Assembly: GCA_019247235.1 (NCBI GenBank)
Contig: JAFAPG010000200.1
Location: 1 to 6,890 of the forward strand
DNA length: 6,890 nt
Origin: Acidobacteriota bacterium
GTDB lineage: Bacteria; Acidobacteriota; Terriglobia; Terriglobales; Acidobacteriaceae
Direction: 5' to 3'
The notes beneath the pieces are model-generated. The model had not been told where the DNA came from, ran no database searches, and was given only the letters and a program-made list of their open reading frames with translations. Shown one piece after another: positions 1-5,037 of the stretch; the stretch's first letter is position 1; each line of letters begins with the position of its first letter. The translations under genes were made by a program, and so were the position numbers.

Positions 1-201
1 TGCTTATATCGAGAAAATTGACGGTTGCCGCGCAGCGGGGCGGGAGTGATCGGAGCCAGACAAGTGCCACGGCCCAGTTGGCGCTGCTATTGCCCAGATT
101 ACTCGAATCCATTCTGGCCTGCTTTCTATGCACTCTGACAGGCTCGGTAATCGTTTCGCGAGCGTAGGTCTGGTTTCTATTCCGGCTTAACGCCCCGGGA
201 A

Positions 202-215
202 TTTCTTCAAAGAAA
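202..215. repeat. Short inverted repeat TTTCTT-CA-AAGAAA
   Basis: Two 6-base arms (202-207 and 210-215) are complementary around a CA centre. It lies about 65 bases before the GH3 start. It could be an operator half-site pair, but AT-rich repeats of this length also arise by chance. No regulator can be named. Confidence 0.25.
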
Positions 216-222
216 ACGAGAA

Positions 223-232
223 CTCGCGCGAG
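223..232. repeat. Perfect 10-bp palindrome CTCGCGCGAG
   Basis: This is a perfect self-complementary decamer, about 32 bases upstream of the putative -10 box of the GH3 gene. That places it where an operator or activator site near the -35 region could sit. It is GC-rich and short, so chance is a fair alternative. Confidence 0.25.
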
Positions 233-264
233 CCGCCTTGGACCCGATATAAGGAGTGGCTTCC

Positions 265-273
265 TGGTATATT
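265..273 (+). promoter_or_regulatory. Putative extended -10 (TGG-TATATT) for nagZ
   Basis: The hexamer TATATT (268-273) is preceded directly by TGG, giving the TGn of an extended -10. No good -35 is seen 16-18 bases upstream, which extended -10 promoters can tolerate. Normal spacing puts the transcription start at about 280-281, on the GTG start codon itself. This would make a leaderless transcript and would explain the missing Shine-Dalgarno. It is a single unaligned site, so it stays a prediction. Confidence 0.35.
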
Positions 274-280
274 TTCCTAA

Positions 281-2134
281 GTGTTTCGCCCGCAACTATT
301 GCTGCTCGTTACCCTTCTTGCACTGCCGCTCTACTCCAAGACCAAGTTCCAGCCCGAGGAGGTTCACCTCGACCGTGGCGGGGAAAAGTGGGTTCAAAAG
401 ACCCTTGGGCACCTGAGCTTAGAAGAAAAGGTAGGGCAGGTGTTCATGGTATGGACTCGAGCAGAGTTCCTGAACGTGAATAACCCTGAATACCTGCGTT
501 TCCGTGAGGCCATCGATAAGTACCACGTCGGTTCTTTCGCCATGACTGTGCCCTACGAGCCGCCATTTCTCTATAAGAGCGCACCTTACGAGGCGGCCGA
601 CCTATTGAACCGCCTGCAGCGTGACTCCAAATGGCCACTCGTGGTCGCCGCAGATTTTGAGCTTGGGCTAAGTAACCGCCTGGATGGAACAACTGCATTT
701 CCGAGCGCCATGGCGATTGGAGCAACCGGACGAGCTGCCGACGCGGAAAGCTTTGGTCGTATAACCGGTGAGGAAGCGCGCGCCATCGGCGTGCACTGGA
801 ACTTTTTTCCCGTGGCCGACGTAAATTCAAATCCAGACAACCCCATCATTAACACCCGTTCGTTTGGAGAAGATCCCGGGGAAGTCAGTGATTTTGTTGC
901 GGCTTACATTCGCGGAGCGCATTCGGCAGGCATGCTGGTTACGGCAAAACATTTTCCCGGACACGGAGACACCGCGACGGACTCCCATTTAGGCCTGGCC
1001 CAAGTCACAGGTGACCGGGCGCGACTCGACGCCGTCGAATTACAGCCGTTTCGCCGGGCAATCGCGGCCGGAGTCGATTCCGTCATGGTGGGGCATGTGA
1101 CCGCCCCGGCACTTGATCCCAAACCCAATTCAGTGGCCTCGGTTTCCCCCGTCATTGTTAGCGGCCTGCTACGTGACTCCCTGCACTTTCCTGGAATTAT
1201 CGTCACCGATGCTTTGGACATGGGGGCTTTAACCCGGCTTTATTCGGGGAATCTCGGCCGGGAGGCGGTCGATGCCTTTAAAGCGGGAAACGATTTGTTG
1301 CTGATCCCCCCCGATGTTCAAGTTGCCGAACTAGCCTTACTTGAGGCCGTCCGCAGCGGCGAGATCTCTCGATCTCGACTCGACCAGTCGGTGACCCGAA
1401 TTCTTCGCCTCAAAGCCTCCTTGGGATTAAACAAGGCCCGCCTGGTCGACCTTTCGGCCTTAGACACCACCGTAGGTCGGCCGGAAAATATCGCTGCCGG
1501 CGCGCAAATGGCCGAAGATGCTCTTACCTTGGTCAAGGAGAATGGAGCGGTGTTGCCTCTCAAACGAACTAGCGTCCCGGGGGGTAACCTGCCTTATCGT
1601 GCCTTGACCGAGGTCACCCAAAGGCTCGTCGTGGTTATTTTCTCCGATGACGTGCGCCTTTCGGCAGGCCGCGCTCTTGAAAGTCAGATCCGGTCTCGCG
1701 TGCTCGATGCGGATGTGATCTACACCGACCCAAATCTGGCCGCTTCGATGTCTCAGGGTATTCTCCGGGCGGTAGGGACAGCCGAGAAAGTCGTGATCGC
1801 GGTTTACGCTTCTCCGACCGCCGGGAAAGTCGTGCGTTCGAATGGCTCAGTCGGGAACTCAGTCTCGCTGGTGGGCGATAGCGGCACTCTGCTCAGCGAG
1901 ATTCTCGCCGCCGCCCCGATTAAGACAATGGTAGTCGCCGTCGGCAACCCTTACCTGGCCAAAGACTTTCCCCAGTTACAGAATTATCTCTGTACCTTTT
2001 CCGCTGCTCCGGTCTCGGAAAGGGCTGCGGTCAAGGCACTTTTTGGTGAGGTCGAAATCCATGGCCACCTTCCGGTTACTATTCCCGGATTTGCCTCGCG
2101 CGGCACCGGAATCGTAAGGTCGGCTGAAAAATAG
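281..2134 (+). CDS. nagZ: Exported GH3 beta-N-acetylglucosaminidase (NagZ type, two-domain)
   Basis: A 617-residue glycoside hydrolase family 3 enzyme, predicted to release terminal beta-N-acetylglucosamine from peptidoglycan fragments or similar glycans. Residues 1-19 (MFRPQLLLLVTLLALPLYS) form a Sec-type signal peptide with no lipobox cysteine, so it should act in the periplasm or outside the cell. The catalytic (alpha/beta)8 domain spans roughly 35-380. It carries the NagZ-specific loop KHFPGHG (223-229) followed by D234-S-H236, the Asp-His general acid/base dyad known from this subfamily. D310 in VTDALDM is the expected nucleophile. A C-terminal GH3 domain (about 405-610) ends with the typical FGEVEIHGHLPVTIPG. 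Size and two-domain form resemble Bacillus NagZ rather than the single-domain cytoplasmic enzyme of enterobacteria. GTG at 281 is chosen because a stop codon (278-280) lies directly before it in frame and the signal peptide starts here. No Shine-Dalgarno is suitably placed. A lipoprotein gene follows after 16 bases. The fold and subfamily are secure; the natural substrate is inferred. Confidence 0.93.
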   Translation: MFRPQLLLLVTLLALPLYSKTKFQPEEVHLDRGGEKWVQKTLGHLSLEEKVGQVFMVWTRAEFLNVNNPEYLRFREAIDKYHVGSFAMTVPYEPPFLYKSAPYEAADLLNRLQRDSKWPLVVAADFELGLSNRLDGTTAFPSAMAIGATGRAADAESFGRITGEEARAIGVHWNFFPVADVNSNPDNPIINTRSFGEDPGEVSDFVAAYIRGAHSAGMLVTAKHFPGHGDTATDSHLGLAQVTGDRARLDAVELQPFRRAIAAGVDSVMVGHVTAPALDPKPNSVASVSPVIVSGLLRDSLHFPGIIVTDALDMGALTRLYSGNLGREAVDAFKAGNDLLLIPPDVQVAELALLEAVRSGEISRSRLDQSVTRILRLKASLGLNKARLVDLSALDTTVGRPENIAAGAQMAEDALTLVKENGAVLPLKRTSVPGGNLPYRALTEVTQRLVVVIFSDDVRLSAGRALESQIRSRVLDADVIYTDPNLAASMSQGILRAVGTAEKVVIAVYASPTAGKVVRSNGSVGNSVSLVGDSGTLLSEILAAAPIKTMVVAVGNPYLAKDFPQLQNYLCTFSAAPVSERAAVKALFGEVEIHGHLPVTIPGFASRGTGIVRSAEK

Positions 2135-2136
2135 AT

Positions 2137-2144
2137 GGAGGAGG
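2137..2144 (+). promoter_or_regulatory. Strong Shine-Dalgarno GGAGGAGG of the lipoprotein gene
   Basis: GGAGGAGG lies 6 bases before the ATG at 2151 and directly after the nagZ stop. It fixes the lipoprotein start and contrasts with the other genes here, most of which have no Shine-Dalgarno. Confidence 0.8.
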
Positions 2145-2150
2145 TTCCTC

Positions 2151-2717
2151 ATGCGAGCCCGATTGGCGCTTGGCGTGGCACTGAACGTTTTACTGTTGTC
2201 TGCCTGCAGCGTGAACGTAAAAAAAGGCAATGACGGTGAGGACAAGAACGTCGATATCAAAACTCCATTTGGGGAGATTCACGTGGACAAAGGGGCCGAC
2301 GTGCGCGACACCGGATTACCGGTCTACCATGGGGCGCGGCTGAAGCCCAAAAACGATGACGGGGAGGAGAAAAGCGCGAATGTGAACATTTCCACCTCTG
2401 CATTTGGCCTGAAGGTAGTGGCGGTTCAGTACGAAAGCGATGATCCGCCTGAGAAGATTGTTGCTTTCTACCAGAACGAACTCAAGAGGTACGGTTCGGT
2501 CCTTGAGTGTCATACCTCGCACCGAGGCAGCTGGAGCCCCGCTCACGACCATGGTTCAGAAGAACTTAAATGCGAAGGCGATAAGGACAACAATAGCATT
2601 GAGCTCAAGGTTGGAACGCGAAGCAACCAACACATTGTCGCCATCGACCCGCGGGGAAAAGGCTCAGACTTTGCCCTAGTTTACGTGCGTACTCACGGTA
2701 AGGAAGACACGATCTAA
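2151..2717 (+). CDS. Small secreted lipoprotein of unknown function
   Basis: The 188-residue protein starts with a lipoprotein signal peptide: R2 and R4, a hydrophobic stretch, then the lipobox LLSAC with C19 as the lipidated residue. S20 at +2 suggests outer-membrane sorting if E. coli-like rules apply. The mature part is polar, with a charged linker (about 24-50), a GLPVYHGARL segment (55-64), and a likely alpha/beta core containing DDPPEKIVAFYQNELKRYG (97-115). The last part includes a GTRSNQHIVAIDP stretch and a final strand DFALVYVRTHG. Two cysteines (C120, C141) flank a histidine-rich stretch (H121, H124, H132, H134), so a disulphide or a metal site is possible. I recall similar uncharacterised proteins in Acidobacteria but cannot name a family. 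It sits 16 bases behind nagZ with a strong Shine-Dalgarno, so co-transcription and an envelope role are likely. No enzymatic motif is visible. Confidence 0.85.
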   Translation: MRARLALGVALNVLLLSACSVNVKKGNDGEDKNVDIKTPFGEIHVDKGADVRDTGLPVYHGARLKPKNDDGEEKSANVNISTSAFGLKVVAVQYESDDPPEKIVAFYQNELKRYGSVLECHTSHRGSWSPAHDHGSEELKCEGDKDNNSIELKVGTRSNQHIVAIDPRGKGSDFALVYVRTHGKEDTI

Positions 2718-2750
2718 GCCGGCGAAGCGTGCGATCGAGGACCGGCAGGA

Positions 2751-2759
2751 TGCGATAAT
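2751..2759 (+). promoter_or_regulatory. Putative extended -10 (TGC-GATAAT) for the zinc-ribbon gene
   Basis: GATAAT (2754-2759) matches TATAAT at five of six positions and is preceded directly by TGC, an extended -10 arrangement. An overlapping TAATTT (2756-2761) is an alternative. The predicted transcription start is about 2766-2768, a few bases before the GTG at 2770, so the mRNA would have almost no leader. No convincing -35 is seen. Confidence 0.35.
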
Positions 2760-2769
2760 TTGAACGACA

Positions 2770-3450
2770 GTGGAACATCCTTGCGAGAATTGCGGCTCTT
2801 CCGTCGGTCCTAGCTCTGCTTTCTGTACCAGCTGCGGAGCATCCCAAATCCGTTATTTGAGAGCTGAGATCGCTTGCCCGGTCGTGAACGTTCGACGCGT
2901 GGTGGTCAATGCTCCCCAAGGAGTCGCCTTTGAGCCTGCGGGGTCGCCCGTTGAAGCGCCCGAAGTTCGCTACCGGAAAACCACTCTGGCCCTGCGATCA
3001 GCACTCAGGGCGGGAGCTGTCGCAGCCCTACTCAGTGCCTTACCTTTCGCCTTTATCCTGGCGTTGCCCCTCGGGGGCTGCGTGGCGGTGCTGCTTTATC
3101 GGCGTCGAAGCTGGGATGAGGCCCCGAATCCTACCGCCGGATTTCGTCTCGGTGCCCTGACCGGGTTCTTTGCCTTTTTGATTTTTGTAGCGATAGCTAC
3201 CCTTGAAACCCTCCTGTCGCATTCCAGCCCTGATCTGCGACAGATGATGATCGACGCGGTCAGACGTTCAGAGCTGCGCAATCCCGACCCGCAAGCACGT
3301 CCGGTGTTCGAATACCTACTGACTTCGCAGGGTTTAATCGTGATGATGATCATCGGGTTGGTCTTTCTATGTGTGACCTTCATTGTGCTGGCCGGGATCG
3401 GGGGTATGGTTTCGACCCGCCTGATCCGCAGGCGGCAGCCCCCCGGCTGA
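2770..3450 (+). CDS. Zinc-ribbon membrane protein of unknown function
   Basis: A 226-residue protein. Its N-terminus holds a zinc ribbon of the CxxC-x10-CxxC type (C5, C8, C19, C22; CENCG and CTSCG knuckles), as in many bacterial 'zinc-ribbon domain' membrane proteins. A soluble linker (about 25-75) follows, then a long hydrophobic segment (about 79-110) that may be one helix or a tight hairpin. Two clear transmembrane helices come next (about 127-149 and 188-213), with RRRQ near the C-terminus. Between the last two helices is a polar loop (about 150-185). The basic RRR after residue 110 and the C-terminal RRR suggest cytoplasmic ends there. No catalytic motif is visible, so a structural or regulatory membrane role is all that can be said. 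GTG at 2770 is the start because it places the first CxxC at residue 5; no Shine-Dalgarno precedes it. It lies 52 bases after the lipoprotein gene and 69 before pyrR, and probably has its own promoter. Confidence 0.8.
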   Translation: MEHPCENCGSSVGPSSAFCTSCGASQIRYLRAEIACPVVNVRRVVVNAPQGVAFEPAGSPVEAPEVRYRKTTLALRSALRAGAVAALLSALPFAFILALPLGGCVAVLLYRRRSWDEAPNPTAGFRLGALTGFFAFLIFVAIATLETLLSHSSPDLRQMMIDAVRRSELRNPDPQARPVFEYLLTSQGLIVMMIIGLVFLCVTFIVLAGIGGMVSTRLIRRRQPPG

Positions 3451-3460
3451 TTACGCGTAA
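3451..3460. repeat. Perfect palindrome TTACGCGTAA in the pre-pyrR spacer
   Basis: A perfect 10-base palindrome immediately after the stop of the zinc-ribbon gene and 20 bases before the putative pyrR -35. An imperfect hairpin (GCGCT/AGCGT, 3466-3479) follows. The location fits an operator for the pyr cluster or a weak transcript-end structure; there is no T-tract, so an intrinsic terminator is not supported. Confidence 0.3.
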
Positions 3461-3480
3461 GATGAGCGCTCTATAGCGTC

Positions 3481-3510
3481 TTGCTCAACCCCTGGCGGCC
3501 CGCGTATTAT
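3481..3510 (+). promoter_or_regulatory. Putative promoter of the pyrRBC cluster
   Basis: TTGCTC (3481-3486, three of six matches to TTGACA) and TATTAT (3505-3510, five of six to TATAAT) are separated by 18 bases. The expected transcription start is about 3517, three bases before the ATG at 3520. The pyrR message would then be leaderless or nearly so. This also argues against the in-frame TTG at 3481 as the start, since it would lie inside the -35 box. Confidence 0.45.
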
Positions 3511-3519
3511 GCACCGTTC

Positions 3520-4089
3520 ATGACTTCCAGAAATGCTCCTCATCGTCCTGGGACCCCGAAAGCGCAGTTGATGTCATCTTCTGAAATCGAGCGCACGTTA
3601 GTTCGCCTGGTGCATGAGATTATCGAGAAAAATGACGGAGCTCGGGATCTGGCTTTAGTAGGGATTCGTCGTCGTGGGGTCTTTTTGGCCCAGCGTATTG
3701 GACAGATGATCGGGCGCATCGAAAAGACCTCGGTGCCGGTGGGCTCGCTCGATATTACCGCGTACCGCGACGATCTCTCTCCGTTGCTAAAACCGGTGGT
3801 GGAGAAATCAGAGATCGGCTTCTCCATCGAAGGAAAGAGAATCATCCTGGTGGATGACATCCTTTACACCGGACGGACGACCCGTGCGGCCCTTGAAGCG
3901 CTGTTTCATCACGGCCGCCCCCAACGAGTGCAGCTCTGTGTGCTGATTGATCGCGGCCACCGGGAGCTTCCCATCGAGGCGACCTTCGTGGGACGGCGCA
4001 TCGAGACCACCCGGCAAGAACGAATTGAGCTATTGCTGCGCGAGGTGGACGAAAGCGAGAAGGTTCTTCTACTAGAGAAGGCAAGCTAG
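3520..4089 (+). CDS. pyrR: PyrR bifunctional pyr regulator / uracil phosphoribosyltransferase
   Basis: A member of the type I phosphoribosyltransferase family. In other bacteria PyrR senses UMP/PRPP, binds pyr mRNA and also makes UMP from uracil and PRPP. With the start at 3520 the protein is 189 residues, close to the usual 180 or so. Diagnostic features are RRRG (50-53), the LDITAYRDDL segment (YRDD 82-85), the PRPP loop ILVDDILYTGRTTRAA (D112, D113, T117-T120) and DRGHRELP (144-151). The open frame reaches back to a TTG at 3481. ATG 3520 is preferred because the TTG falls in a promoter -35 and would add an unmatched tail; a later ATG at 3571 would cut off KAQLM, which corresponds to the family's first strand. 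No Shine-Dalgarno is present. It heads a cluster with pyrB 5 bases downstream. Identity is firm; whether it regulates by RNA binding here is open. Confidence 0.93.
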   Translation: MTSRNAPHRPGTPKAQLMSSSEIERTLVRLVHEIIEKNDGARDLALVGIRRRGVFLAQRIGQMIGRIEKTSVPVGSLDITAYRDDLSPLLKPVVEKSEIGFSIEGKRIILVDDILYTGRTTRAALEALFHHGRPQRVQLCVLIDRGHRELPIEATFVGRRIETTRQERIELLLREVDESEKVLLLEKAS

Positions 4090-4094
4090 AGTTC

Positions 4095-5033
4095 ATGCAG
4101 TCATTGGTACAAAGCAAAAATCGACGGGCCCATCGCGGATCGCTGCTGGCGATTGAGCCGATGTCGGCGATCGACATCAAGAGCTTGCTCCAGCTCGCCC
4201 GCAAGATGAACCCGCTCAAGCCCTCGGCCCGATTACGCGGCAAAAGAGTGCTGCTGCTGTTTTATGAGCCCTCGACGCGAACCCGCACTTCCTTTGAAAT
4301 TGCCGCTCAAGCGCTCGGCGCCAGCACAACCCTTGTCTTGTCCAGCGGATCGAGCGTCGAGAAGGGGGAGTCGTTGCTTGATACCGCCTATACTCTTCGC
4401 GCCGTGGGCTCCGATGCCATTGTGGTTCGCCATCCTCACTCCGGGGCGCCTCAGCTTATGGCTGATCACCTGGACATTCCTGTCATTAATGCCGGGGATG
4501 GCATGCACGAGCACCCCACCCAGGCTTTGCTCGATGCCTACACGATTCTCGAACATAAGAAGAAAATCGCCGGCCTCGAGGTCACCGTGGTGGGCGATAT
4601 CTATCATAGTCGCGTAGCCCGATCGGCGATTCACCTGCTCAGTAAACTGGGCGCGCAGATCACGTTGTGTGGTCCCCCGGAGCTGCTTCCCGAAGTATCC
4701 GCCACCCTGGCCGAAAATCTGCGCATCACTCGGAGCTGCGAAGAGGCGCTGCGGGGCGCCGACGTGGTCATGGTCTTGCGCATGCAGCGCGAGCGGCTGG
4801 CTGGATTAAAAATCAGCCTCCCGGACTACATCGCCCGCTATCAAATGACCTTAGGACGTCTACGTCTGGCTAAGCCCGATGTGCTCTTGATGCATCCAGG
4901 GCCAATCATTCGCGGGCTAGAACTCACCTGGGAAGTGGCGGATTGTGCGCAGTCGGTGATCGTCGAGGAGGTCAAGAACGGAGTGCCGGTACGCATGGCA
5001 GTGCTGGCCCAAGCTCTGGGCACGGTGAACTAA
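4095..5033 (+). CDS. pyrB: Aspartate carbamoyltransferase catalytic chain
   Basis: Catalyses carbamoyl phosphate + L-aspartate to N-carbamoyl-L-aspartate, the committed step of pyrimidine synthesis, in the cytoplasm. The 312-residue length is normal for a catalytic chain. The carbamoyl-phosphate domain has YEPSTRTRTSFE (S60-T61-R62-T63-R64), the VEKGES loop (K90), VRHP (R112, H113) and HEHPTQALLDAYT (H140, Q143). The aspartate domain has VGDIYHSRVARS (166-177), LRMQRER (228-234) and MHPGPIIRGLEL (266-277). All expected active-site residues are present. ATG 4095 places the family's N-terminal SLLAIEPMS segment at residues 16-24. There is no good Shine-Dalgarno; the start lies 5 bases after the pyrR stop, so translational coupling is likely. 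No pyrI regulatory-chain gene is nearby. pyrC follows after 4 bases, as in bacteria where the two enzymes form a complex. Confidence 0.97.
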   Translation: MQSLVQSKNRRAHRGSLLAIEPMSAIDIKSLLQLARKMNPLKPSARLRGKRVLLLFYEPSTRTRTSFEIAAQALGASTTLVLSSGSSVEKGESLLDTAYTLRAVGSDAIVVRHPHSGAPQLMADHLDIPVINAGDGMHEHPTQALLDAYTILEHKKKIAGLEVTVVGDIYHSRVARSAIHLLSKLGAQITLCGPPELLPEVSATLAENLRITRSCEEALRGADVVMVLRMQRERLAGLKISLPDYIARYQMTLGRLRLAKPDVLLMHPGPIIRGLELTWEVADCAQSVIVEEVKNGVPVRMAVLAQALGTVN

Positions 5034-5037
5034 GCAA

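Larger units (their letters stand above)
1..280. other. Left-edge non-coding region upstream of nagZ
   Basis: No gene can be supported here. On the + strand, the frame starting at base 2 stays open to a TGA at 47-49 and the frame starting at base 3 to a TAG at 165-167. Either could be the tail of a gene beginning left of the window, but neither short peptide (15 and 54 residues) carries a recognisable motif. On the - strand, an ATG at 112-110 opens a frame that runs off the left edge (37 codons), also unrecognisable. The right part holds a TTTCTT/AAGAAA inverted repeat (202-215), a perfect palindrome CTCGCGCGAG (223-232) and an extended -10-like box (265-273). It is therefore probably the control region of the GH3 gene. 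No tRNA or clear terminator was found. Confidence 0.5.

Noticed and set aside
1..112. Possible divergent - strand gene from ATG 112-110 running off the left edge
   Set aside because: Only 37 codons are visible, with no motif, no clear promoter and no codon-position GC bias that would support coding.
251..256. AAGGAG as the Shine-Dalgarno of nagZ
   Set aside because: It lies 24 bases before GTG 281, far outside the usual 5-10 base range, and no in-frame start exists closer because a stop codon occupies 278-280.
256..483. Open frame of 75 codons starting with GTG 256
   Set aside because: It overlaps the well-supported GH3 gene in another frame and has no recognisable protein features.
2718..2746. 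GCCGG/CCGGC repeat after the lipoprotein gene as a terminator
   Set aside because: Only 5 bp with a 19-base loop and no T-tract.
4062..4089. Hairpin CTTCT-ACTAG-AGAAG at the pyrR-pyrB junction as a PyrR-binding RNA element
   Set aside because: It contains AGAGA as in known PyrR sites, but the flanking conserved bases and stem do not match the consensus, and it lies inside the pyrR coding end with only a 5-bp stem.
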